Source: a virus
Strand: one strand, 5' to 3'
Virus record (IMG/VR): IMGVR_UViG_3300042453_003033
Span: 1-64,000 of that record
Length of the DNA: 64,000 bases
The position numbers and the translations under genes were made by a program. Shown here piece after piece: positions 24,190 to 33,300 of the stretch. The first letter of the stretch is position 1. Every line of letters begins with the position of its first letter. The notes beneath the pieces are model-generated. The model made no database searches and was not told the DNA's origin. It worked only from the letters and a program-made list of their open reading frames with translations.

Positions 24190-25011
24190 ATGGACTACTA
24201 TAAAATTTTAAACATAGAAGAAAATGCATCAAAAGATGAAATAAAAACTGCATATAGAAAACTAGCATCTAAACATCATCCAGACCGTGGCGGTGACACT
24301 GCTACCTTTCAAAACATTCAACAAGCATATGATGTATTAAGCGATGATAGAAAACGTGCAGAATACGACGCTAGTAAACACGGCGCGTTTGCTGGGCAGG
24401 GTCAACCATCAATGGAAGACATTTTTAATTCTTTTGGTTTTAGTTTTGGACAAAATGATATTTTTTCACAGTTTATGCGAAATCAAAGGCGTAATCCAGA
24501 TATCAAAACATCAATCAGTATAGAATTAAAAGATACTCTATATGAAACAACTAAATTTGTTAACATTAGAACTAAAAACAATGAAAACAAAACATTAGAA
24601 ATTAAAATACCACGTGGTATCAAATCTGGAACTGTGATGAAATTTGGTGGTGGCGGTGAGACCATTTTTCCAAATGCCCCACCAGGAGATTTATACATTT
24701 CTATTAATGTTGAGGAGAATCAAAAGTATGTTCAACGTGGCCTAGATTTAGAAACCGTGTTAGATGTAAATTGTTTTGATGCCATTTTAGGTTGTGAGAT
24801 GGAAATAAAAACTCTATCTGACAAAGTATTTTCTATAAAGATTCCATCAAATACTCAACAAGCTACTAGATTTAAAATACCAGGAGAAGGACTATATGAA
24901 TTTCAAAAAGACATAAAAGGTAGTCTTTACATAAAAATAAATGTCAATATACCCACTCAACTAACATCTGAGCAATTAGATTTAGTTAGAAAAATAAAAC
25001 TTTCTCAATAA
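24190..25011 (+). CDS. DnaJ-family co-chaperone (no zinc finger)
   Basis: 273 residues. J domain at 1-65 with the HPD motif (KHHPDRGGD) that stimulates DnaK ATPase. A Gly/Phe-rich linker follows (FNSFGFSFGQNDIFSQF), then two beta-rich client-binding domains (IKIPRGIKSGTVMKFGGGGE; LKTLSDKVFSIKIP-like segment). There is no CxxCxGxG zinc region, so it is a CbpA/class B type. The MDYYKIL start is canonical. It precedes a ClpA-like gene by 8 bp. Likely delivers clients to host DnaK and perhaps to ClpA. Confidence 0.92.
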   Translation: MDYYKILNIEENASKDEIKTAYRKLASKHHPDRGGDTATFQNIQQAYDVLSDDRKRAEYDASKHGAFAGQGQPSMEDIFNSFGFSFGQNDIFSQFMRNQRRNPDIKTSISIELKDTLYETTKFVNIRTKNNENKTLEIKIPRGIKSGTVMKFGGGGETIFPNAPPGDLYISINVEENQKYVQRGLDLETVLDVNCFDAILGCEMEIKTLSDKVFSIKIPSNTQQATRFKIPGEGLYEFQKDIKGSLYIKINVNIPTQLTSEQLDLVRKIKLSQ

Positions 25012-25019
25012 ATATTCTT

Positions 25020-27314
25020 ATGCTACAAACACAACCAGAAATTGATAAAATAATCGAAGAAGCCACAAAGCTGGCTATTAAGAAGAATCATGAATATGTA
25101 ACACTTGAACACTTATTATATGGTTTACTTACACATGACATTTTTAAAGAATTAATAGTAAAACTGGAAATTAAAGGCGATGATCTTCTGACTGAGTTAG
25201 AAGACTATATAGATTCACAAAGTTATCTGATTAGCAATGGATATGATATTGTTCCTAAAAAGACACATACTCTAGAGCGTGTGTTTAATCGAGCATTTAC
25301 CCAGGTACTTTTTAGTGGCAGATCAAACTTACAAATTATTGATATTTACTTAAGCATTTGCGCCGAAGACAAAAGTCATGCTAGGTATTTCTTACTGAAA
25401 TATGGCTTAGATAAAGATAAAGTAATCAATTACTGGAATAATACATTTGTAGAACAAAAGCCCAAGAAAAAAAGCAAGTCACATCTAGATACTCTGTTAG
25501 AGTCTTATTGTGACAACTTATCCGAGATGGCTAAAAACGATAAACTAGATCCAGTAATAGGCAGAGAATCTGAAATAGAAGAAATTGTAAATGTGTTAGC
25601 TAAACGTAATAAATGCAATGTATTAATGGTAGGTGACCCGGGTGTGGGTAAAACTGCTATCGCCGAAGGACTAGCAGTTAAGATAGTTCAAGGTGAAGTG
25701 CCAGAATATCTTAAAAACTATACAGTTTACAGTTTAGACATACCTTCGTTGCTCGCGGGTAGTAAATATCGCGGTGAATTTGAAGAAAAATTAAAGCATG
25801 TAATTAAAGCACTTGAGTTAAAGGGTGATACCTTACTTTTCATAGATGAGGCGCATCAGATGCGCGGTGCTGGTAGTGGATCAAATAGCAATGTGGATTT
25901 TGCAAACATGATTAAACCTGTATTGTCCAAGGGCAATATAAAAATTATTGCTAGCACTACATGGGAAGAATACAATCAAAGTTTTGAAAAAGATCGTGCT
26001 CTGATGCGTAGATTTTATAGATTAAACGTTGATGAACCAAGTATCGAAACTGCAAAGAAAATAATATTCGAACTAAAAGATATATTTGAAGATTTTCATG
26101 GTGTTGAAATAAACAGTGACTCAATTGTTGCTGCTGTAGAATTAAGTGCCAAATATCAAACTGATAAAAAATTACCTGATAAAGCAATTGATCTAATAGA
26201 CACAGCATGTGCGAAAGCTAAGGTATTAGGAAGTAATTTAATTATTAAGAAGAGTGATATCATCAGTGTATTAAGTCAATATATCAAAGTGCCTATTGAA
26301 CAATTAGATTCGCAAAACAATACTGTGGTTGAAAATATAGAATCAATTATAAAGTCAAAACTATTTGGTCAAGATCATGCTGTAAACACAGTGCTTGAAA
26401 AAATTTATGTAAGCAGAGCAGGACTAAAATCGTTGAATAAGCCTGTAGGTAGCTTTTTATTATCTGGACCAACTGGTACAGGGAAAACAGAACTTGCCAA
26501 ACTATTAGCAGAGAATTTAGGCATGAAATTAATTCGCTATGATATGAGTGAATATCAAGAAAAGCATGCGCTAGCTAAATTAATTGGTGCACCGCCTGGC
26601 TATGTAGGTTATGACGATGGAAATATTGGCGGTGGGTTGTTAATTAGTGATATTGAAAAAAATCCAAACGCTGTTGTGCTATTTGATGAAATCGAAAAAG
26701 CACATCCCGATGTGGCGCATATTTTGTTAACTATGATGGACGAAGGTATTGTAACAAGCAGTAATGGCAAAAAAGCTAATTGTAGACAGTGCATTTTGTT
26801 GCTTACTAGTAATTTGGGCGCCGTAGAAAATGAGGCACACAACATAGGTTTTGGAACAAGTCTTGAAAAAACTAACGAGGATGATCGTGTTATCAAAGAA
26901 TTCTTTAAGCCTGAATTCAGAAATAGATTAGATGCAATTGTAAAATTCAATAAGTTATCAAAGGATAATATTAAATTGATCGTGAACAAATTTATAAAAG
27001 AACTAAATGATTTGTTACTAGATAAGGAAATATCAATATCAGTTACCGAAGATGCCGTTAATCATATCATCGAAAAAGGCTATGATAGTAAAATGGGCGC
27101 CAGACCTTTATCTAGAACAATTTCTGATTTAATCAAAGTTCCACTTAGTAAAAAAATACTTTTTGAAAAAATTGCCAGATGCAATGTGAAAGTGATATAC
27201 GATGGAACAATTTGCTTTGAAATTGAACCGAAGTCTTATACAATATTCAAAACCAATAACCTAGTGGACGAAAATGGATACATCATTCTGGACGCAATTA
27301 AATCAAATTGTTAA
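25020..27314 (+). CDS. clpA: ClpA-like AAA+ unfoldase
   Basis: 764 residues, close to E. coli ClpA (758). The N-terminal Clp repeat (HEYVTLEHLLYGLL) is followed by D1 with Walker A GDPGVGKTA (about 205-213) and Walker B LLFIDEAHQM. D2 has Walker A GPTGTGKTE (about 483) and Walker B VVLFDEIEKAHPD, then FRNRLDAIVKF and GYDSKMGARPLSR. There is no ClpB-type middle domain. A ClpP-docking tripeptide IGF (about 608-610) sits where ClpA has IGL. It probably feeds proteins to host ClpP. No ClpP gene is seen in the window. Confidence 0.9.
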   Translation: MLQTQPEIDKIIEEATKLAIKKNHEYVTLEHLLYGLLTHDIFKELIVKLEIKGDDLLTELEDYIDSQSYLISNGYDIVPKKTHTLERVFNRAFTQVLFSGRSNLQIIDIYLSICAEDKSHARYFLLKYGLDKDKVINYWNNTFVEQKPKKKSKSHLDTLLESYCDNLSEMAKNDKLDPVIGRESEIEEIVNVLAKRNKCNVLMVGDPGVGKTAIAEGLAVKIVQGEVPEYLKNYTVYSLDIPSLLAGSKYRGEFEEKLKHVIKALELKGDTLLFIDEAHQMRGAGSGSNSNVDFANMIKPVLSKGNIKIIASTTWEEYNQSFEKDRALMRRFYRLNVDEPSIETAKKIIFELKDIFEDFHGVEINSDSIVAAVELSAKYQTDKKLPDKAIDLIDTACAKAKVLGSNLIIKKSDIISVLSQYIKVPIEQLDSQNNTVVENIESIIKSKLFGQDHAVNTVLEKIYVSRAGLKSLNKPVGSFLLSGPTGTGKTELAKLLAENLGMKLIRYDMSEYQEKHALAKLIGAPPGYVGYDDGNIGGGLLISDIEKNPNAVVLFDEIEKAHPDVAHILLTMMDEGIVTSSNGKKANCRQCILLLTSNLGAVENEAHNIGFGTSLEKTNEDDRVIKEFFKPEFRNRLDAIVKFNKLSKDNIKLIVNKFIKELNDLLLDKEISISVTEDAVNHIIEKGYDSKMGARPLSRTISDLIKVPLSKKILFEKIARCNVKVIYDGTICFEIEPKSYTIFKTNNLVDENGYIILDAIKSNC

Positions 27315-27984
27315 AATCAAGAGTACCAAAAAACTGTTTCATGACACATATCTATATAAATTAAAGGTGTTCGCTCCTGGTGTAAGACTATTACGTTATG
27401 ACAGTGATTTGCCAATGCAAGAACGTCTTGATTCATTAATCAAGTATGTAAATAATTTTACTAAAAATCAATACTATTTTGGTATTGCAACAAATAGTAA
27501 TTTACAATTAAGTGATCCCGAACAATTAGATGATTTAAAAAAATTTATAGTAGACAATAAAGATGTCAAGGTACGCATTGAAGAACCAGCTATAAGTTTT
27601 TACAGTAATAACATTGAAAAACTAAAAACGATAGCTAATTTACGTTATGAACGGGTTGAAGAGATTCATATGCCTGAATCAGATTCGGAATGTAAAATAT
27701 TGACAGAAGGTAATATCATTGCCAGTAAATATAATGAATACAAATACAAAATTATGTTGAATGGGTTTTATGATAAGCAACTTATTCCTACAATTCAAAA
27801 TATTTTCGCCAATTCAGATATAGATTTATATGCTATCAAACGAATTCGTAAACAATTACGACATGGATATTATCCGGGCGGGTACATTTACACTAATGAT
27901 CTTCAAATAACATTTCTGCTTAATTTAGTAAAACCAAACTTTGTAAGAAAAATTTATAACTTAGTTTCTTCAACTACTAAATAA
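27274..27984 (+). CDS. Conserved phage hypothetical protein
   Basis: 236 residues, overlapping the ClpA gene by 41 bp. Features are an aromatic/basic N-terminus (KLKVFAPGVRLLRY), RIEEPAISFYSNN and a C-terminal HGYYPGGYIYTND. This combination resembles a family I associate with aquatic viral genomes, with no assigned function. No membrane segment or catalytic motif is evident. The overlap may indicate coupling to the unfoldase. Confidence 0.7.
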   Translation: MDTSFWTQLNQIVKIKSTKKLFHDTYLYKLKVFAPGVRLLRYDSDLPMQERLDSLIKYVNNFTKNQYYFGIATNSNLQLSDPEQLDDLKKFIVDNKDVKVRIEEPAISFYSNNIEKLKTIANLRYERVEEIHMPESDSECKILTEGNIIASKYNEYKYKIMLNGFYDKQLIPTIQNIFANSDIDLYAIKRIRKQLRHGYYPGGYIYTNDLQITFLLNLVKPNFVRKIYNLVSSTTK

Positions 27985-28011
27985 AGTTATTCTATCAAGG
28001 CGTTATCAAGT

Positions 28012-28179
28012 ATGGCAAAAATCTATGAAGAAATCATAACAATAAAACTAAACAAATTAATAAAGAATTCAGAAACTTCATTACCGCAAATTGCTAGTTC
28101 TGAAACTTTAATGTCGCTTGAGCAAATTGTTCAAGAATTAGTCGGCAATGACATTATTGTCGAAATAGAAACTAAATGA
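28012..28179 (+). CDS. Small hypothetical protein (55 aa)
   Basis: 55 residues in the gap before the glycosyltransferase; the stop overlaps that gene's ATG as ATGA. Sequence such as IYEEIITIKLNKLIKNS and ETLMSLEQIVQELVG reads as a short helix-turn protein. The coupling and length support a real gene. No function is recognised. Confidence 0.62.
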   Translation: MAKIYEEIITIKLNKLIKNSETSLPQIASSETLMSLEQIVQELVGNDIIVEIETK

Positions 28180-29117
28180 AAGATATATCAATGAGCGAAA
28201 AAGAACCAACCGAAGTAAAACTTATTACTCCACAAAGCACTGGAACATCGGCACCTAAGCTAACTAAGCCAATTATGCCAGTCCCAAATCTACCAAAGAC
28301 TGAACCTGCTACGCAACAAACAACTTTTGACTACAAAAAGGTGCATGTGCATTTTGCAGTTCCTTGTTATGGTGGAATGGTCAGTGAACCAACAATGACT
28401 AGCTTCTTACGTTTCACGTTGCTAGCTGCCAAAGTTGGACTAAATTGGAGTCTTGACACAATGGTAAACGAAAGTTTAGTTACCCGTGCAAGAAACAATC
28501 TATGTGCAAAAATGATGACTAACGCCGCAGCAACACATTTTATGTTCATTGATGCCGATATTAGATTCGAACCCGAGTCTATATTTGGAATGATTGCTGC
28601 TGATAAAGACGTTATCGGCGGACTATATCCAAAGAAAAGTTTACCAATTGATTATGTAATTAATCTAAAGAATGGTGGAAGAATTGAAGGGCCAATCTTT
28701 CAAGTAGATACACAAGGCACTGGATTCTTACTTTTCAAGAAACACGTATATGAAAAGCTAATCGCAACACATCCAGAGTGCAAATACGTTGATGATATAG
28801 GTCTAGGCAAACAATACGAACCATTCATGTACAGTATATTTGATACCGTTATTGACGAAAAGGGTCACTATCTTAGCGAAGACTGGACGTTCTGCCGTCG
28901 TTGGCAAGCAATTGGCGGTGACATCTGGGCAGACAGTAGAGTATTATTGAATCACATAGGCCACTATGAATTCAAGGGTGATCTATCCGCATTAGAGCGT
29001 AGAGGTCTTAAGCGTGTAGATGCTAATAGTCCCGAAGGGAAAGCGGCACTTGAAGCACAGAAAAAAGCAGCAGAGGCTGCTCTGGCACAAAAAAGCGCAG
29101 AACCAGCAGCAACTTAA
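28176..29117 (+). CDS. GT-A fold glycosyltransferase-like protein
   Basis: 313 residues. A disordered N-terminus (about 55 residues) precedes a GT-A-like domain: VHVHFAVPCYGGMVSEPTM, then NESLVTRARNNLCAKM, and a DxD motif in FMFIDADIRFEP. LSEDWTFCRRWQAIGGDIWA supplies the distal acidic and aromatic motif. Found in many T4-like aquatic phages. The acceptor may be DNA, protein or cell-surface glycan. The C-terminus is an Ala-rich helix. An ATG at 28191 is an alternative start; 28176 is favoured by ATGA overlap. Confidence 0.8.
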   Translation: MKDISMSEKEPTEVKLITPQSTGTSAPKLTKPIMPVPNLPKTEPATQQTTFDYKKVHVHFAVPCYGGMVSEPTMTSFLRFTLLAAKVGLNWSLDTMVNESLVTRARNNLCAKMMTNAAATHFMFIDADIRFEPESIFGMIAADKDVIGGLYPKKSLPIDYVINLKNGGRIEGPIFQVDTQGTGFLLFKKHVYEKLIATHPECKYVDDIGLGKQYEPFMYSIFDTVIDEKGHYLSEDWTFCRRWQAIGGDIWADSRVLLNHIGHYEFKGDLSALERRGLKRVDANSPEGKAALEAQKKAAEAALAQKSAEPAAT

Positions 29118-29138
29118 AAAGTAAATAAACTAAGTAAT

Positions 29139-29162
29139 ACGGGACCATTGGTCCCGTTTTTA
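29139..29162 (+). terminator. Rho-independent terminator
   Basis: CGGGACC (29140-29146), loop ATT, GGTCCCG (29150-29156), then a run of five T residues, with an additional A-T pair at the base. A strong terminator after the glycosyltransferase gene. Confidence 0.93.
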
Positions 29163-29170
29163 TTTGTACA

Positions 29171-29178
29171 GATAAATA
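29171..29178 (+). promoter_or_regulatory. Candidate late promoter box GATAAATA
   Basis: GATAAATA between the terminator at 29139 and the ATG at 29202, ending 23 bp before the start codon. No -35 box is present. Confidence 0.62.
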
Positions 29179-29201
29179 TAATATTAACAATTAATTTATC
29201 T

Positions 29202-30302
29202 ATGTATGCATATGAGCTTTATGAGCAAATTAAGCCACAAATAGTTGTGACTTACCCTGGTAGATTTCAACCATTTCATCAAGGCCATGCCGGTGTATTT
29301 GAAATACTGCAAAAAAGATTCGGCAGTGAAAATGTCTATATTTTAACTAGCAACGATACCAGCAGTGCAAAGAGTCCATTTAGCTTCAGTGACAAATATC
29401 AATTAATGACAGCGGCTGGTGTGCCTGGTGATAGAATTATTGAAACAAACAAGATGTATGAACTGCCAGCAGATTTTGATCGAAAAAATACTATCTTTAT
29501 AACAGTTGTTGGTGGACCAGATGCCGATCGATTAAATCCTGATAGCTATACTAAACGCGATCAAAAAGATGCAGATGGCAATGTAATAAAGCCTGCAGGC
29601 AGTCCTAGTTACTACCAAACTTTTAAAGAAAAAGAACAACCTGTTACGGCTGATAAACATGGTTATGTTATAGTAATTCCAGAATTACAAAAAAGAATTA
29701 CGATTGGTGGTGAATCATACGATGTTAGTCATGGCACAGATGCAAGAAATTTGTGGAATAAAATTCGTAATAAACCAGAGTTAAGAAAAGAGTTTCTAAC
29801 AAAGATGTATAAACGTCCTCATATGGAATTAGGTAACATTTTTGATAAGATTCAACAAACAACATCGGAAGATATTGCTGGCGTAAGTAATGATACTGCA
29901 AGTCCAATTAGCGGAAAAATTTACGAAGATATAGATACGATTGATAATCTAAAACAATCAATTAGAAAATTCATACCTATCGCAATGCGTGTGTTAGATA
30001 TTTCCAATTTGCCTAAAATAAAATTTAAGCTAAAAGTAGAAACTGGCGATGGTGTTCAATCTAGTTTTGGTCAGTTTATTCCAAGAAAGAATACCATATT
30101 AGTTGGTTGTTCAAACAGACATCCAGTAGATATACTTAGAACTTTAGCACATGAACTAGTTCACTATAAACAACACTTAGATAAAGAGCTAGACGCACAA
30201 TCTGGCAATACTGGTAGTGACGAAGAAAACGATGCAAATGCTATGGCAGGAGTTATAATGCGATATTATAATAAACAGAACCCAGCAGCAATTAACGATT
30301 AA
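29202..30302 (+). CDS. Nucleotidyltransferase / metallopeptidase-like fusion
   Basis: 366 residues. N-terminal nucleotidyltransferase domain with VVTYPGRFQPFHQGHAGV (HxGH motif) and SPFSFSDKYQLMTAAG, similar to NMN or pantetheine-phosphate adenylyltransferase folds. The C-terminal 100 residues contain TLAHELVHYKQH, a zinc metallopeptidase-type HExxH. The start at 29202 is preferred because the upstream ATG at 29148 lies inside a terminator hairpin. Candidate late box before it. Joining these two folds suggests a virion or late protein acting on NAD-like or protein substrates; inference. Confidence 0.75.
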   Translation: MYAYELYEQIKPQIVVTYPGRFQPFHQGHAGVFEILQKRFGSENVYILTSNDTSSAKSPFSFSDKYQLMTAAGVPGDRIIETNKMYELPADFDRKNTIFITVVGGPDADRLNPDSYTKRDQKDADGNVIKPAGSPSYYQTFKEKEQPVTADKHGYVIVIPELQKRITIGGESYDVSHGTDARNLWNKIRNKPELRKEFLTKMYKRPHMELGNIFDKIQQTTSEDIAGVSNDTASPISGKIYEDIDTIDNLKQSIRKFIPIAMRVLDISNLPKIKFKLKVETGDGVQSSFGQFIPRKNTILVGCSNRHPVDILRTLAHELVHYKQHLDKELDAQSGNTGSDEENDANAMAGVIMRYYNKQNPAAIND

Positions 30303-30310
30303 CATAAATA
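30303..30310 (+). promoter_or_regulatory. Candidate late promoter box CATAAATA
   Basis: CATAAATA ends 21 bp before the ATG at 30332 of the giant repeat protein. It matches the box series and differs from the T4 late consensus TATAAATA at the first base. Confidence 0.58.
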
Positions 30311-30331
30311 CAATAAATAGGATTTACTGTA

Positions 30332-33300
30332 ATGAATAGCAAACAATTTTTAAAAGAGGGTTTTATCGAGGACGCTCACGAAGCACATATGGATCATGAG
30401 GTTCAAATGGCACGTGTAGATTGTTATTACGCCGCCGAACATGCAATAGTTTTGCATAAATTACTACGTAACATATCTGAAGAGCAAGGCCTAGAAGGTT
30501 GGGTTGCTTCAAAAATTACATTAGCAAATGACTATTTAAAATCAGTTAGAGAACATCTTGAATATCAAATGATGAACACAGATGCTGATGAGGAAGATTT
30601 TCTTCCTCTAGCAGAAGGATTAACTTCCGTAAAAAAAAAGTTAAGTGAGGCAGCAGACAGCAAAGATATTCAAGAATTTGAACGTGGCCCATGGTATATC
30701 ATAGTCAAGGGTGAAGTAGTTCCTGAAGACGATGGCAGCCCAAGAAAATTTAATTGGTTAAATGCTGCTAAAGTGTTCTTTAGAAAAATGTTGGACGATG
30801 ATCCAACCACAGCAGCACAATTAAAAAGTGAATATGACAACGCTACTGATAAAAAGTCAGTAGTTTACTATAGTAAAAAACTCCCATCTGTATCATCAGA
30901 TAATTCTTCTCTAGAAGAATCAGAAAAAAGACCTGGTCTGTGGGCTAATATAAGAGCAAAGCGTGAACGTATAAAAGCCGGTAGTGGTGAACGTATGCGC
31001 AAACCAGGTAGTAAAGGTGCACCTACCAATAAAGACTTAAAGAGCATTCGTGCTAGTTCAGAGTCGATGCATGAAGATGGATTAAACTTAGATCAACAAA
31101 AATCAGATTTTAAAAACCCACTAAATTTGAATCTTGGTTCTGTTCGAGGTTTGCCTATTAATGCTGGTATTCAATCTACTCAAACTCCGCAATCATATTC
31201 AAATCGTCCTGGCGCTACTGGTATGGGATTGCAACCATCGTTAAGTATTGGTAATCCAGAGAGTGGTCCATTTGCTCAAATTAGTAAGCAAGGTGGAATG
31301 ATAGGTTATAAAAAGACATTTGAAGGTTTGGGACCAGAACAAAAACGTGTTGGTCAACTTGGTCCAACTGAAAATGTTAAGAAAAATAGTGGTGCCAGAG
31401 GTAAACTAGTTGGTGCCAATGAAAGTGTAGAGCAAGGTGTGGCGGAAGGCTCTGATAGCCTTAGAGGAACCAACGAACCAAAGAAAAAAGATGCATGGGG
31501 TGAGGGTTATTGGGTAGGACATAGACGGGAAGATAGAGATTGCCCATATCCACCTGGTTCATTTGACGCAGAAATGTGGGAACTTGGTTATCACGAAGGT
31601 AACAAAGATAGAAAAAATGAAATGACTGGTCGTGTGGCGGAAGGCAAGTGGTCGCACAATGCTATCACAGGACAGAAACTTGACCCAAGAACAGGTGAGA
31701 TTCTACCAGTTAAAGAAAAGCCATTAACAATGAAGCAAATGTTTGCACCGAAGGCACAACCTAAACTAACATTGGATGATGTGTGGCGTAAAGTAGAGAA
31801 TGTAGTATCCCAAATCTATCCAGACGGTGATCCAAACGATTACATGGCTCCATGGTTAGAAAAGCATGGCATTAGAGATTTCAAGATCGGTGAAATATTA
31901 GACCGTGCCGCAAAGAAGAATGGCTACAAAGATATGTATGATTATTGGAATAGCATGGGCGAGCAAGGTGTGGCGGAAGGCTCGGAAGATTTAGTTCAGA
32001 TTGAATACTGGAAACAAGATTCAATAGAAGCAGGTAGATGGGTTAAAACACAACCAATGCCAAGAGAAGTCGCAGAAGAACTACTACATTCACATCCAGG
32101 TGCCTTTTCAAGAGTTGAGATTGTTGATGTAAAGCAAGGTGTGGCGGAAGATATTGCTAGCACAAGACGAGAAGTAAATCTCAAGAAGAAAATAGACAAA
32201 GGTATCGCTACTCCTGAACAGAAAAAAGAATATCAAGAACTAAAAGCAAAGAATATGGGACGAAAACTTGATAAAAAGCAAGGTGTGGCGGAAGGCTATA
32301 AAGAGCCTACTACTGCTGCCGGACATGCTAAAATGGCAGCTAAGATTAAGAAAATGTTAGACGACACATTGGCAGACAGAGGCGACAGGCACGGTAATCC
32401 AGATCCACAACGACTAGCCAGTGCATATGAATATCACACGCAAAAAGCTAAAGAGAAATCGCAAGGTGTGGCGGAAGGCTCATTAAAAGAAGACGAATAC
32501 GATAAGTATGAAACTGGTAAAATGGGCCAGGAAGAAGCAGTTACTGCTATGTTTACAAGACTTGCCCGTCAAGGCATTGATCCTATCGATATGATTGCAA
32601 ACAGATTCGGTTGGAGCACATACGAACTTGACGATTTGGCACAGCAGCAAGGTTTTAAAAATACCGCAGAATGGTTGAATAGTTTTGATCAAGGTGTGGC
32701 GGAAGGCTGGAAAGAAAAAGCAGCAGGCGCCGCATTAGCAGGAGCAATGGCTGCTAGTCCAACACATGCAGGCTTTGGAGGTGAGTTAGCAGGTGCCGTA
32801 GCACAAGGTCTGGGCCGTGGTGTTGTATCTGGGGCAATTGGCCCAAAAGTGTTTGAGGAAAGAAATAAACGAGATTTAGAGTTTGCCGAACAGATTCCAG
32901 ACGAGGCCGATAAAGCAAGATATCTAAAAGCAGTTAAAAAAATCATGCACTCTAGAAATATGTCACTAGGTAGTAATGCTATGATGGGTGCAAATGCTGT
33001 GGATGAAATAGTCTTTAAGAAATTTAAGAAAAAATTGTCCGAAAAATACAATATACCATTGACGCAGGTAAAAGAACAAGGTGTGGCGGAAGGCTCAAAT
33101 GATTTATATCAAAAAGCCATTCGCAAGTATGCCCAACAAGTAGCAAATGATTATCTAAACGGCGGAAACGAATATCTTTATGGTGCCAACAAGTTTGATG
33201 CTGAAATGTTCGGTGTAAGCCAAGAAAAAGCAAATAAAGACTTTAAGACATGGTTTACTATGATTGTACGTTCTCAAGCAGTAAGACCACGACGAGGTGT

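Noticed and set aside
25007-25014. ATAAATA box before the ClpA-like gene
   Set aside because: It overlaps the dnaJ stop and ends six bases before the ATG, too close for a transcription start; the clpA gene is probably read from the dnaJ promoter.
29148-29201. Upstream in-frame ATG for the nucleotidyltransferase-metallopeptidase gene
   Set aside because: It lies within the terminator hairpin at 29139-29162 and before the candidate late promoter; the encoded residues are hydrophobic and unlike the family start.
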